Assembly: GCA_937967645.1 (NCBI GenBank)
Contig: CALBTT010000227.1
Span: 28,447-92,446 of the forward strand
Reading direction: 5' to 3'
DNA length: 64,000 bases
Origin: an uncultured Zoogloea sp.
GTDB taxonomy: Bacteria > Pseudomonadota > Gammaproteobacteria > Burkholderiales > Rhodocyclaceae
Shown: piece after piece, positions 26,569 through 41,047 of the stretch
Numbering within the stretch: position 1 is the stretch's first letter
Layout of the letters: every line of letters starts with the position of its first letter
The notes under the pieces: model-generated
Told to the model about the DNA's origin: nothing
Database searches by the model: none
The model's input: only the letters and a program-made list of their open reading frames with translations
Translations under genes and position numbers: made by a program

Positions 26569-27666
26569 CTATCGAGTGGCGCCAAGCTCGATGGCGCGTG
26601 ACCGCTGCAGTTCGGCCTGAGCCGGGCTGGTCGGCGCGTCCGACAGCCAGTTGCCCAGGTGGCGAAGGCTCAACTGGGTCAGCGCGTGGATCCAGTCGTC
26701 CCGTTCGTTGAGGCAAGGAATGTACTCGAAGCGCTTGCCTCCGGCATGGAGGAAGGCCTCGCGGCACTCCATGTTGATCTCTTCGAGGGTCTCCAGGCAG
26801 TCGGATACGAAGCCTGGGCACATCACATCCACCGATGCCGTACCGCTTTGCCCGAGGGCCTCCAGGGTGGGCTGGGTATAGGGCTGCAGCCATGCAGCCT
26901 TGCCGAAGCGCGACTGGAAGCTGACGACCAGCCGTTCCTTGGGGAGTTGCAGAGCCTCGCCGAGCAGGCGGGCGGTCTTGTGGCATTCGCAGTGATAGGG
27001 ATCGCCCAGGTCGAGGGAGCGCCGCGGAATGCCGTGGAAGCTCAGCACCAGCTTGTCGGCCTGCCCGTTGCGCTGCCAGTGCTCCCGCACCGATGCGGCC
27101 AGCGCCTGGATGTAGCCGGGGTCGTCACCGAAGCTGCGGACATACCTGATCTCGGGCAGGTTGCGCCAATGTCGCAGGCAGTCCGCGACTTCGTCCATCA
27201 CGGTGGCCGTGGTGCTGGCGGCGAACTGCGGATACAGCGGGACGACGAGGATGCGGGTGCAGCCGGCGGCCCGCATGGCATCGAGGCGGCTGCGGATGGA
27301 GGGTTCGCCATAGCGCATCGCGGAGTCGATGAGCAGCGTGCGGTGACCCGCATCGGCCAGGTAGCCAGCCAGCAGCTTGGTCTGCTTTTCCGTATGTACC
27401 TTGAGCGGTGAGCCTTCAGGTGTCCACACGCTGGCGTACTTCGCTGCCGACTTGGCCGGCCGGGTGCGCAGGATGATGCCGTTGAGGATGGGCCACCAGA
27501 CGAGCCGAGGGATCTCCACAACCCGGGGGTCGGAGAGGAACTGCTTGAGGTAGGGGCGCACCGCGGCGGCGGTCGGCGCAGCGGGCGTGCCGAGGTTGAC
27601 CAGCAGCACGCCCGTACGGGCTGGCGTGCCATGGGTGAACGCTGGCTCTTGCCAGAATCGCGTCAT
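26569..27666 (-). CDS. hemH: Ferrochelatase
   Basis: Ferrochelatase inserts Fe2+ into protoporphyrin IX to make heme, at the inner membrane face. The opening GVLLVNLGTP, the active-site histidine segment SFHGIPRRSL, the YHCECHKTA stretch and the acidic signature CPGFVSDCLETLEEI are all in place. The length of 365 residues is typical. ATG 27666 (MTRFWQEP) is chosen; the frame runs open into hrcA but that part is not homologous. It follows hrcA by 16 bases, an order conserved in betaproteobacteria. Confidence 0.97.
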   Translation of the reverse strand: MTRFWQEPAFTHGTPARTGVLLVNLGTPAAPTAAAVRPYLKQFLSDPRVVEIPRLVWWPILNGIILRTRPAKSAAKYASVWTPEGSPLKVHTEKQTKLLAGYLADAGHRTLLIDSAMRYGEPSIRSRLDAMRAAGCTRILVVPLYPQFAASTTATVMDEVADCLRHWRNLPEIRYVRSFGDDPGYIQALAASVREHWQRNGQADKLVLSFHGIPRRSLDLGDPYHCECHKTARLLGEALQLPKERLVVSFQSRFGKAAWLQPYTQPTLEALGQSGTASVDVMCPGFVSDCLETLEEINMECREAFLHAGGKRFEYIPCLNERDDWIHALTQLSLRHLGNWLSDAPTSPAQAELQRSRAIELGATR

Positions 27667-27682
27667 GAATGAACTTCCGGGG

Positions 27683-28714
27683 TCAGGTGTTCTGGCCCGA
27701 CAGGGCGCTGGTGAGGAGGCGTGCGGTGACGTCGACGATGGGAATGACCCGTTCGTAGGCCATGCGGGTGGGGCCGATGACGCCGATCGAGCCGACGAGG
27801 TGACCATCCACCTCGTAGGGGGCGGTGACGACGCTGCAGTCGTCCAGCGGGCTCAGGCCGCTCTCGCCGCCGATGAAGATCTGGACGCCCTGGGCCCGGT
27901 TGGAGACGTCAAGGAGCTGCATCAGGCCGGTCTTCTGCTCGAAGAGCTTGAACAGCTCGCGCAGGCGGGCCATGTTGGAGGACAGGTCCTCGGCGTCGAG
28001 CAGGTTGGATTCGCCCGAGATGACGTAGGTGCTCTGGGTTTCCTCGAGCGCTTCGGAGCTGGCCTCGACCGCGGCGCTCATCAGCTCGGTCATGTCGGTG
28101 CGCAACTGCTTGAGCTCGTCCTGGATGCGGTTGCGAATCTCCTGGAAGGCCAGGCCGACGAAGTGCTGGTTGAGATAGTTGGCGGCGCTGACGAGCTCGG
28201 AGGAGGAATAGGCGCGCTTGGTGAACAAGATGCGGTTCTGCACATCGCCGGCGGTGGTGACGAGGATCAGCAGCACGCGCTTTTCGGAGAGGCTGACGAA
28301 CTCGATCTGGCGGATCTTGGTCACGTCCTGCTTCGGCGAGACGACCACGCCAGCGAAATGGGTCAGCCCCGACAGCAACTGGGAGGCGGCGTTGATGACG
28401 CGCTGGGGTTCACCGGGCTGGATGTGGCCCTTGATCTCCTGCACCTGTCCGGCGCCGAGAGGCTGCACCGTCAGCAGGCTGTCCACGAAGAAGCGGTAGC
28501 CCCGGGCGGTGGGGATCCGTCCGGCGGACGTGTGCGGGCTGGTGATGTAGCCGAGCTCCTCCAGATCGGACATGACGTTGCGTACCGTTGCCGGAGAGAG
28601 CTTGAGGCCGGAGTGGCGAGACAAGGCGCGCGACCCCACGGGCTGGCCGTCGGCGATGTAGTGCTCCACCAGTGTCTTGAGCAGGATTTGCGAGCGTTGG
28701 TCGAGGCTGGTCAT
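27683..28714 (-). CDS. hrcA: Heat-inducible transcription repressor HrcA
   Basis: HrcA represses chaperone genes by binding CIRCE inverted repeats and is kept active by GroEL. A winged-helix N-terminus (residues 1-75: LVEHYIADGQPVGSRALS, LSPATVRNVMSDLEELG) is followed by the HrcA ligand/dimer domain. The length of 343 residues is normal. No CIRCE element (TTAGCACTC-N9-GAGTGCTAA) is visible upstream of grpE, dnaK or hrcA, so its targets are probably groESL elsewhere. Divergent from nadK. Confidence 0.96.
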   Translation of the reverse strand: MTSLDQRSQILLKTLVEHYIADGQPVGSRALSRHSGLKLSPATVRNVMSDLEELGYITSPHTSAGRIPTARGYRFFVDSLLTVQPLGAGQVQEIKGHIQPGEPQRVINAASQLLSGLTHFAGVVVSPKQDVTKIRQIEFVSLSEKRVLLILVTTAGDVQNRILFTKRAYSSSELVSAANYLNQHFVGLAFQEIRNRIQDELKQLRTDMTELMSAAVEASSEALEETQSTYVISGESNLLDAEDLSSNMARLRELFKLFEQKTGLMQLLDVSNRAQGVQIFIGGESGLSPLDDCSVVTAPYEVDGHLVGSIGVIGPTRMAYERVIPIVDVTARLLTSALSGQNT

Positions 28715-28844
28715 GGCTTTATATTCAGGGCTACCACCGGATTCTAAGGAAGGCAGGCCGTGCTGAGAAGCGCAAGAGTAACCGAATGCGCGCTTTTGGC
28801 GGCGCGGCGCGCGGTCTTAATAAAGAATGTGGTTTAATCATTCC

Positions 28845-29729
28845 ATGACCTGTGAGTTCAAGACCATTGCGCTGATCGGCAAGTATCAGAGCCAGGAAGT
28901 GGCCGAAGCGGTACTGCGCCTGGCGAGTTACCTCCGTGGCTCGGGCCTGTCTGTTCTGATCGAGCAGGGGACCGCCAGTTCCACCGGACTGACATCCGGC
29001 TTCACGGTGGCCAGTTATGAGGAGATCGGCGTGCGTGCCGATCTGGCCATCGTGCTGGGTGGTGACGGATCCCTTCTCAATAGTGCGTGCCGGCTGGCTG
29101 AATTCGATGTCCCGCTGGTGGGCGTCAATCAGGGGCGCCTGGGGTTTCTGACCGATATCTCGAGAGATGTTGCACTCGAAAAGGTCGGGGAGATTCTCGA
29201 GGGGCGCTATACGGAAGAAACCCGGGTGCTGCTCGATGCAGAAGTGCTGCGTAATGGGCGCCGGGTCTTTCACACCGTTGCGCTCAACGATGTGGTGGTC
29301 AATAAGGGCGACCTGGGGCGCATGATCGAGTTCGATCTGCGCATCGATGGTGAATACGTCTATACGCAGCGCTCCGACGGCATGATCGTCTCGACGCCGA
29401 CCGGCTCGACCGCCTATGCCCTGTCGGCGAACGGGCCCATCCTGCATCCCAGCGTGGATGGCATTGCGCTGGTGCCCATGTGCCCGCACACCCTCACGGC
29501 CCGGCCGATCACGCTGCCGGATCGTTGTCGCATCGAGATCGTGTTGTTGCCGCCTCACGATTCGCGGGTTCATTTCGATGGCCAGACCCGCTACGACACG
29601 CGCGCCGGTGATACCGTCCAGATCACGCGCTCTCCCTACCGGGTGCGTCTGCTCCACCCGGTGGGTTACAGCTACTTTGCAATGCTCCGCGAAAAACTGC
29701 ACTGGAGCTCCACGCCCCGGCATACCTGA
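28845..29729 (+). CDS. nadK: NAD kinase
   Basis: NadK phosphorylates NAD to NADP with ATP or polyphosphate. The defining GGDGS motif, the NQGRLGFLTD loop, the ALNDVVVNKG motif and the STPTGSTAYALSA segment are intact. The length is about 294 residues. ATG 28845 (MTCEFKTIALIGKY) is preferred to ATG 28827 because homologues start at this point, though neither has a clear Shine-Dalgarno. It is followed after 30 bases by recN, a conserved pair, and is divergent from hrcA. Confidence 0.96.
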   Translation: MTCEFKTIALIGKYQSQEVAEAVLRLASYLRGSGLSVLIEQGTASSTGLTSGFTVASYEEIGVRADLAIVLGGDGSLLNSACRLAEFDVPLVGVNQGRLGFLTDISRDVALEKVGEILEGRYTEETRVLLDAEVLRNGRRVFHTVALNDVVVNKGDLGRMIEFDLRIDGEYVYTQRSDGMIVSTPTGSTAYALSANGPILHPSVDGIALVPMCPHTLTARPITLPDRCRIEIVLLPPHDSRVHFDGQTRYDTRAGDTVQITRSPYRVRLLHPVGYSYFAMLREKLHWSSTPRHT

Positions 29730-29759
29730 CCGGTTGCGTTCCTCACTTCGTTTTCCGTC

Positions 29760-31421
29760 ATGCTGCGTCATCTCTCCATCCGCGATTTTGTGATCGTCGA
29801 CCAGCTCGCGCTGGATTTCAGGCCTGGCTTCGGCACCCTCACCGGCGAGACCGGGGCGGGCAAGTCCATCCTGCTCGATGCCCTGGGGCTGGCCCTGGGA
29901 GGCAAGGCGGAGGCAGGGGCGGTGCGGTCGGGCCGCGCCCGGGCCGAGATCGTGGCGGAGTTCGATCTGCCCGCTGAGGGGCCCCTGCGCCAGTGGTTGG
30001 TCGAGCAGGCCCTGGCGGTCGACGACGAGGTGGTCCTGCTGCGTCGCGTCGTCGAGAGCGGCGGGCGCTCGAAGGCCTGGATCAACGGTACGCCTGTGGT
30101 CCTCGCCCAGTTGCGGGCGGCGGGTGACTTCCTGGCCGATATCCATGGCCAGCATGCCCATCACGCCCTGCTGCGCAGCGACGCCCAGCTGAACTTGCTG
30201 GACGCCCACGGGGGCCTGCTGTCCGCGGCGCGGGAGGTGTCCCGTCTTTACCGTGAATGGTCCGCCCGGCGGCGTGCCCGCGAAGCGGCAGAGGAGGGCG
30301 CTTCGTCTACCGAGAGGGAGCGGGAGTTGCTGGGGTGGCAGGTCAAGGAGCTCGAGGAGCTGGCCTTCAATCCCGATGATTGGGCCGCCCTGAACCAGGA
30401 GCAGCTCCGCCTGGCTCATGCGGCGAGTCTGCTCGAAGGCGGTGCCGAGGTGCTCGAGGATCTGGCGGACGGCGAGTACGCCATCCTGCCCCGCCTGGAG
30501 CGTTTGCTGAGCAGAACGGCCGACATGGCGCGGCATGATGCCCAGCTGTCCGATATCCAGGAGCTGCTGAGCGGGGCTGGCATCCAGCTCGATGAGGCGG
30601 TGCATGCCCTGCGGCGCTACAGGGACCGTCTGGATCTGGACCCTGCGCGCCTGGCGGAGATCGATCAGCGTATCGACAGCGTCACCGCGGCGGCCCGCAA
30701 GTACCGTGTGGCGCCCGATGAATTGCCGGAGCTGCTGGCGGAGAGCCGTGGGCGCCTGGAGCGCCTGGTGCGGCAGTCGGATCCCGAGGCCCTGGCGCGG
30801 GAGGAGGCGGCTGCCCGGGAGTCCTTCATGAGCGTGGCCCGCAGCCTGTCCGAGGCGCGCCGTCGTGTGGCCGCCGAGCTGTCGGCGGCGGTTACCGAGG
30901 CGATGCAGTCCCTTGCGATGGCCGGAGCCGTGTTCGAGATCGCGCTGAAAGACGTGGAGGAGGGATGTGGCTCGGGGTTGGAGTCCGTCGATTTCCTGGT
31001 GACGGCCAACGCCAGCCAGCCCCTGCGCCCCATGGCGAAGGTCGCCTCGGGGGGCGAACTGTCGCGGATCGGTCTGGCCATTCAGGTCATCACCAGCCGC
31101 AACGGGGCAACCCCTACCCTGATCTTCGATGAGGTGGACGTGGGTATCGGCGGCCGTGTTGCGGAGATTGTCGGACGCCTGCTGCGCCAGCTGGGTCAGG
31201 ATCGTCAGGTGTTGTGCGTGACCCACCTGCCGCAGGTCGCCGCGCAGGCCGACTGGCAGTGGTCCATCGCCAAGGAGACCCGCGACGGACAGACGCTGTC
31301 GACTGTTTCTCTTCTTGATGACACCGGGCGCATCGAAGAGATCGCCCGCATGCTGGGTGGTGTTCAGATCACCGACACGACCCGCCGGCACGCGGCAGAA
31401 ATGCTCGGTCTGGAAGCCTAG
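29760..31421 (+). CDS. recN: DNA repair protein RecN
   Basis: RecN is an SMC-like ATPase acting in double-strand break repair. Walker A is GETGAGKS near residue 32, the ABC signature is ASGGELSRIGLAI, and Walker B is LIFDEVDVGIGG. The middle (about residues 150-370) is the coiled-coil region with many Glu/Arg/Ala. The length of 553 residues is standard. No LexA-type box is evident upstream. Its stop TAG overlaps the fur stop within the same CTAG tetramer. Confidence 0.97.
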   Translation: MLRHLSIRDFVIVDQLALDFRPGFGTLTGETGAGKSILLDALGLALGGKAEAGAVRSGRARAEIVAEFDLPAEGPLRQWLVEQALAVDDEVVLLRRVVESGGRSKAWINGTPVVLAQLRAAGDFLADIHGQHAHHALLRSDAQLNLLDAHGGLLSAAREVSRLYREWSARRRAREAAEEGASSTERERELLGWQVKELEELAFNPDDWAALNQEQLRLAHAASLLEGGAEVLEDLADGEYAILPRLERLLSRTADMARHDAQLSDIQELLSGAGIQLDEAVHALRRYRDRLDLDPARLAEIDQRIDSVTAAARKYRVAPDELPELLAESRGRLERLVRQSDPEALAREEAAARESFMSVARSLSEARRRVAAELSAAVTEAMQSLAMAGAVFEIALKDVEEGCGSGLESVDFLVTANASQPLRPMAKVASGGELSRIGLAIQVITSRNGATPTLIFDEVDVGIGGRVAEIVGRLLRQLGQDRQVLCVTHLPQVAAQADWQWSIAKETRDGQTLSTVSLLDDTGRIEEIARMLGGVQITDTTRRHAAEMLGLEA

Positions 31422-31861
31422 CTGGTGCCATTGCCCGGCTTGCCCGGGCAGTCAGTTTTTTTGCAGTCCACGTACAGGTAGAGGGCGTGCTCCCTGACGC
31501 TGAACCCGCGCTCGGCGGCGATGCGGTTCTGCCGCTCCTCGATCTCCGGGTCGAAGAACTCTTCCACCTTGCCGCACTGAAGACAGACCAGATGGTCGTG
31601 GTGGTGGCCTTCGTTGAGTTCGAAAACCGCCTTGCCCGACTCGAAGTAGTGACGCTCGAGCAGACCGGCTTGCTCGAATTGGGTCAGGACGCGGTACACC
31701 GTGGCCAGCCCGATGTCCATTTCCTCGGCGATCAGCAGGCGGTAAACGTCTTCCGCGGTCAGATGGCGGTTCTCAGCCTTCTGGAAGAGGTCGAGAATCT
31801 TGAGCCGCGGGAAGGTCGCCTTGAGGCCGATGCTTTTGAGGTTTTGAGAGTTACTGGACAT
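31418..31861 (-). CDS. fur: Ferric uptake regulator Fur
   Basis: Fur is a Fe2+-dependent repressor of iron uptake genes. The winged-helix N-terminus (GLKATFPRLKILDLFQ, DIGLATVYRVLTQFEQAG), the metal site EGHHHDHLVCLQCGKVEEF and the C-terminal zinc cysteines in VDCKKTDCPG are intact. The length of 147 residues is normal. It converges with recN, overlapping by 4 bases, and is divergent from bamE, the usual fur/bamE arrangement. No perfect Fur box is visible in the 117-base fur-bamE gap. Confidence 0.97.
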   Translation of the reverse strand: MSSNSQNLKSIGLKATFPRLKILDLFQKAENRHLTAEDVYRLLIAEEMDIGLATVYRVLTQFEQAGLLERHYFESGKAVFELNEGHHHDHLVCLQCGKVEEFFDPEIEERQNRIAAERGFSVREHALYLYVDCKKTDCPGKPGNGTS

Positions 31862-31978
31862 GAAGGCCCCGAAGAACTGGAGAAGCAGGCCAAAAGTGCG
31901 GCCAGCCCCGTATGATATAGTTTCCGACCTTCGTTGAGAATGCGGCCCCTGCGGCTGGTTCCTCCTTCCCGAGACGTC

Positions 31979-32353
31979 ATGCGCACATTTCTCTCAGCAG
32001 CGATCCTGATTTCCGCCCTCGGCGGCTGTTCTGCGGTAACCGATTTCGTGAAGCCTTACCGGATCGATGTCCGTCAAGGCAATTTTGTAACCCAGGAGAT
32101 GGTTTCCCAGCTCAAGCCGGGGATGAGCCGGGATCAGGTGAGATTCGTCCTGGGCGCTCCGCTGCTGTCGGATGTGTTTCATGCCGACCGCTGGGATTAC
32201 ATCTATCGCTTCCAGCCGGGCAAGGGGGAGTTGCAGGAGCGCAAGCTGGCGGTGATTTTCGAGGGTGGCAAGCTGGCTCGCCTGGAAGGTGACGTCCAGC
32301 CCGAAGGAGCCGCCCCCGCTGACCAGCCGAAGGCTCCCGCCGCCAAGCCCTGA
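31979..32353 (+). CDS. bamE: Outer membrane assembly lipoprotein BamE
   Basis: BamE is a lipoprotein of the BAM complex that inserts beta-barrel proteins into the outer membrane. The lipoprotein signal (MRTFLSAAILISALGGC, lipid-bearing Cys17) is followed by the family motif GNFVTQEMVSQLKPGMSRDQ, the GAPLL turn and the DRWDYIYRF strand. It has a Pro/Ala tail. The length is 124 residues. ATG 31979 is chosen because it begins the lipoprotein signal; the longer frame adds 15 unrelated residues. Divergent from fur and 56 bases before dapB. Confidence 0.95.
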   Translation: MRTFLSAAILISALGGCSAVTDFVKPYRIDVRQGNFVTQEMVSQLKPGMSRDQVRFVLGAPLLSDVFHADRWDYIYRFQPGKGELQERKLAVIFEGGKLARLEGDVQPEGAAPADQPKAPAAKP

Positions 32354-32409
32354 GGGCCTTGTGCGGTGGCGTGCTTGCACGTCCTAAAAGATCAATTCCG
32401 GGGTAATCC

Positions 32410-33216
32410 ATGAGTCAGATTCGTATTGCAATTGCCGGGGCCTCCGGCCGGATGGGCCGTATGCTCATCGAGACCACCATGAAGGCGGACGACATGGTGC
32501 TGGTGGCGGCCTTTGAGCGCTCCGACAGCCCGTTCATCGGCCGTGATGCCGGTGAGTTCACCGGGGTTTCGTGTGGCGTGCCCATCACCAGCGATGTAGC
32601 CGAGGGCCTGGCCAAGGCGGACTGCCTGATCGACTTCACCCGCCCCGAGGGTACCTTGCAGCATCTCGCACTGGCCCGTCAGGCCCGCTGTGCGGTGGTG
32701 ATCGGTACGACGGGTTTCTCGGCCGAGGGCAAGGCGGCCATCGCCGAGGCGGCCCGCGACATTCCTGTGGTATTCGCGCCGAACATGGCTGTGGGCGTGA
32801 ACGCCGTCTTCAAGCTGCTCGACATGGCGGCGCGGATCCTCAATGAGGGCTACGACGTGGAGATCATCGAGGCGCATCACCGCCTGAAGGTGGATGCGCC
32901 CTCAGGTACGGCGCTGCGCATGGGCGAGGTGGTGGCGGAGGCGCTGGGGCGTGATCTCGAATCCTGTGCGGTGTATGGCCGCGAGGGCGTGACGGGGGAG
33001 CGCGATGGACAGACCATCGGATTTGCCACCGTGCGCGGTGGTGACATCGTCGGGGATCACACCGTGCTCTTTGCCGGGATCGGCGAGCGTATCGAGATCA
33101 CCCACAAGTCTTCCAGCCGTATGTCCTACGCAACCGGCAGCCTGCGGGCGGCGCGTTTCCTGGCGGGGCGGGAAGCCGGCTTGTTCGACATGCAGGATGT
33201 GCTTGGCTTGAAGTGA
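32410..33216 (+). CDS. dapB: 4-hydroxy-tetrahydrodipicolinate reductase
   Basis: DapB reduces the dihydrodipicolinate precursor in lysine and diaminopimelate synthesis with NAD(P)H. The nucleotide loop GASGRMGR is near the N-terminus, and the catalytic and substrate motif EAHHRLKVDAPSGTA is complete. The length of 268 residues is normal. DapB genes commonly precede carA; here a hybrid kinase gene has come between. Two hairpins (33257-33276 and 33285-33307) follow its stop. Confidence 0.97.
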   Translation: MSQIRIAIAGASGRMGRMLIETTMKADDMVLVAAFERSDSPFIGRDAGEFTGVSCGVPITSDVAEGLAKADCLIDFTRPEGTLQHLALARQARCAVVIGTTGFSAEGKAAIAEAARDIPVVFAPNMAVGVNAVFKLLDMAARILNEGYDVEIIEAHHRLKVDAPSGTALRMGEVVAEALGRDLESCAVYGREGVTGERDGQTIGFATVRGGDIVGDHTVLFAGIGERIEITHKSSSRMSYATGSLRAARFLAGREAGLFDMQDVLGLK

Positions 33217-33256
33217 GCTTTGCGGAGTGCTCGTGGGCGCTCAAGATGAATTGGGT

Positions 33257-33320
33257 GATGCCGTTGATACGGTATCCCCAGGCAGGCGCGCCGGGTATTG
33301 GCGCGCCTTGTTTCATTCTT
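33257..33320 (+). terminator. Rho-independent terminator after dapB
   Basis: GGCGCGCC (33285-33292), a 7-base loop and GGCGCGCC (33300-33307) form a perfect 8-bp stem followed by the T-rich TTGTTTCATTCTT. A second hairpin, GATGCCG/CGGTATC with one G-T pair, lies just before it (33257-33276). This should isolate dapB from the sensor kinase gene. Confidence 0.8.
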
Positions 33321-33342
33321 ACCTTTGAGTCCGGCAACTCCA

Positions 33343-35931
<2,589 letters not shown>

Positions 35932-35971
35932 GTGCCGTTGTCAGCGTCCTGTCAGCGTTGTGGTGTCGGGT

Positions 35972-36000
35972 TTGCCCGAAATCGTGTCTCGGGCTATAAT
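35972..36000 (+). promoter_or_regulatory. Sigma-70 promoter for carAB with inverted repeat between the boxes
   Basis: TTGCCC (35972-35977), a 17-base spacer and a consensus TATAAT (35995-36000) lie 114 bases before the carA start. A 6-bp inverted repeat, GCCCGA and TCGGGC (35974-35979 and 35989-35994), fills the spacer and may be an operator. Confidence 0.7.
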
Positions 36001-36015
36001 TAGAAAGTTTCTCAG

Positions 36016-36046
36016 CGGGATAGCCACAGCGGCTGATCCCGTTTTT
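36016..36046 (+). terminator. Terminator-like hairpin in the carA leader
   Basis: CGGGATAGCC and GGCTGATCCCG pair over 10 bp (one bulged G) around a 5-base loop and are followed by TTTTT. It can end the sensor-kinase transcript coming from upstream. It also lies only about 10 bases after the predicted carA transcription start, so it could attenuate carAB. Confidence 0.7.
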
Positions 36047-36113
36047 CATGTGTAGTCCGGCGCAGTCCGGTACGCATGTCTGACGTCCAATCACAAGATC
36101 CGAGGAGTTCGCC

Positions 36114-37256
36114 GTGTCAGCTTTCCCGCCCGCCATTCTTGCCCTTGCCGACGGGACGGTGTTTTACGGTAAAGGCATCGGGGCGGTAGGAGCGACGACC
36201 GGTGAGGTGGTGTTCAACACCTCCATGTCCGGTTATCAGGAAATCCTCACCGACCCGAGCTACTGTCGCCAGATCGTCACGCTCACCTATCCGCATATCG
36301 GCAACACCGGTATCAACGCCGAGGACGGCGAAGCTGGCAAGGTGCATGCCGCCGGCCTGGTGATTCGTGACCTGCCGCTGGTGGCGTCCAACTGGCGTAG
36401 CGAGCAAAGCCTGGATGCCTACCTGAAGTCCGAGAACATCGTCGCCATCGCGGGGATCGATACCCGCAAGTTGACCCGCATCCTCCGCGAGAAGGGTGCC
36501 CAGAGCGGTTGCATCGTCACTGCTGCGACCGCCGCCGAGCTGAACGTCGAGGCCGCCCTGGCCCAGGCCCGTGCCTTCCCCGGCCTGGCCGGGATGGATC
36601 TGGCCAAGGTCGTTTCGGCCACCGCTTCCTATCCCTGGACCGAAGGCGAGTGGCAGCTCGACAAGGGCTACGTGGAACAGACCAATCCGCGATTCCATGT
36701 GGTGGCCTACGATTTCGGCGTCAAGCGCAACATCCTGCGCATGCTGGCCGAGCGCGGCTGCCGCCTGACCGTGGTGCCGGCCCAGACGCCGGCGGCCGAG
36801 GTCCTGGCCCTCAATCCGGATGGTGTGTTCCTGTCCAACGGCCCGGGCGATCCGGAGCCCTGTGACTATGCCATCGCGGCCATCCAGGAAATCCTGGCCA
36901 AGCGGATTCCGACCTTCGGCATCTGCCTGGGGCACCAGCTGCTGGCGCTGGCCTCCGGCGCCAAGACGCTGAAGATGAAGTTCGGCCACCATGGCGCCAA
37001 CCACCCCGTTAAGGACCTGGATTCCGGTCAGGTGCTGATCACCAGCCAGAACCACGGTTTTGCGGTGGATACGGCGAATCTGCCGTCCAACCTGCGGGCC
37101 ACCCATGTGTCCCTGTTCGATGGCAGCCTGCAGGGTCTGGCACGTACCGATGTGCCGGCCTTCTGTTTCCAGGGGCACCCGGAAGCCAGCCCCGGTCCTC
37201 ATGACGTGGCTTACCTGTTCGATCGATTTATTGCGCTGATGGAGGCGAAGGGCTGA
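36114..37256 (+). CDS. carA: Carbamoyl-phosphate synthase small chain
   Basis: CarA is the glutaminase subunit that feeds ammonia to CarB for carbamoyl phosphate, used for arginine and pyrimidines. The N-terminal CPSase small domain (ALADGTVFYGKGIGA) is followed by the class I glutamine amidotransferase domain with nucleophile Cys in GICLGHQLL and the His/Glu pair in GHPEASPGP. The length of 380 residues is standard. The GTG start at 36114 has GAGGAG upstream (36102-36107) and no better start exists. A promoter and hairpin lie upstream. Confidence 0.97.
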   Translation: MSAFPPAILALADGTVFYGKGIGAVGATTGEVVFNTSMSGYQEILTDPSYCRQIVTLTYPHIGNTGINAEDGEAGKVHAAGLVIRDLPLVASNWRSEQSLDAYLKSENIVAIAGIDTRKLTRILREKGAQSGCIVTAATAAELNVEAALAQARAFPGLAGMDLAKVVSATASYPWTEGEWQLDKGYVEQTNPRFHVVAYDFGVKRNILRMLAERGCRLTVVPAQTPAAEVLALNPDGVFLSNGPGDPEPCDYAIAAIQEILAKRIPTFGICLGHQLLALASGAKTLKMKFGHHGANHPVKDLDSGQVLITSQNHGFAVDTANLPSNLRATHVSLFDGSLQGLARTDVPAFCFQGHPEASPGPHDVAYLFDRFIALMEAKG

Positions 37257-37272
37257 AGCAGATCGTCGCTCG

Positions 37273-37290
37273 GGCGCGCCAGTGCGCGCC
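37273..37290 (+). other. Hairpin between carA and carB
   Basis: A perfect 7-bp stem (GGCGCGC and GCGCGCC) with a CAGT loop is followed by only TTT. It lies 16 bases after the carA stop and 37 bases before carB. It is too weak in its tail for a full terminator and more likely a stability or processing element. Confidence 0.5.
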
Positions 37291-37327
37291 TTTCCCCGCT
37301 CATCCGCTTTCCTGCCCCTGAAGAACC

Positions 37328-40548
<3,221 letters not shown>

Positions 40549-40552
<4 letters not shown>

Positions 40553-41025
40553 ACAAGGTTCCTGTGACTGTTGCCGGGGCGGAGAAGCTGCGTCAGGAGC
40601 TCCAGCGCCTGAAAACGGTGGACCGGCCCAACGTGATTGCAGCGATCGCCGAGGCCCGCTCCCACGGCGATCTCTCCGAGAATGCCGAATACGATGCGGC
40701 CAAGGAGCGCCAGGGCTTCATCGAGGGGCGGATCCGCGAAGTGGAAGGCAAGCTTTCCAACGCGCAGATCATCGACCCCAAGCTGCTCGACGCCGACGGC
40801 CGTTGCGTGTTTGGTGCGACCGTCGAGCTCGAGGATCTGGATACGGGTGAAACCGTGACCTACCAGATCGTCGGCGATGACGAGGCCGATGTGAAGGAAG
40901 GCAAGATCGCCATCAGTTCGCCGATCGCTCGGGCCCTGATCGGCAAGTTTGCCGGCGACGTCGCCGAGTTGCAGGCTCCGGGCGGTGTGCGTGAGCTCGA
41001 ACTGATCGACGTCCGTTACGTCTAG
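40549..41025 (+). CDS. greA: Transcription elongation factor GreA
   Basis: GreA rescues backtracked RNA polymerase by stimulating transcript cleavage. The N-terminal coiled coil (residues 1-75) carries the acidic tip motif HGDLSENAEYDAAKE, essential for cleavage in the family, and a C-terminal FKBP-like domain follows. The length of 158 residues is normal. ATG 40549 overlaps the carB stop, which decides the start against an earlier in-frame ATG at 40474 inside carB. Confidence 0.97.
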
Positions 41026-41047
41026 TTCAGCAACAGGCGGTCTGACG

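Noticed and set aside
28715..28844. CIRCE element in the hrcA/nadK gap
   Set aside because: No TTAGCACTC/GAGTGCTAA pair is present; autoregulation of hrcA through CIRCE cannot be supported.
28731..31391. An 886-codon minus-strand frame opposite nadK and recN
   Set aside because: It spans two certain genes and their gap; composition is an antisense artefact of high GC.
31862..31978. Fur box between fur and bamE
   Set aside because: A stretch TATGATATAG is AT-rich, but it does not form the expected 19-bp palindrome.
33298..33342. TTG start for the hybrid kinase at 33298
   Set aside because: The codon lies inside the loop and stem of the dapB terminator, so translation starting there is implausible.
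36076..36180. Short frame starting at ATG 36076 in the carA leader as a leader peptide
   Set aside because: It runs out of frame into carA with no codon pattern suggesting an attenuator peptide and no ribosome-binding site.
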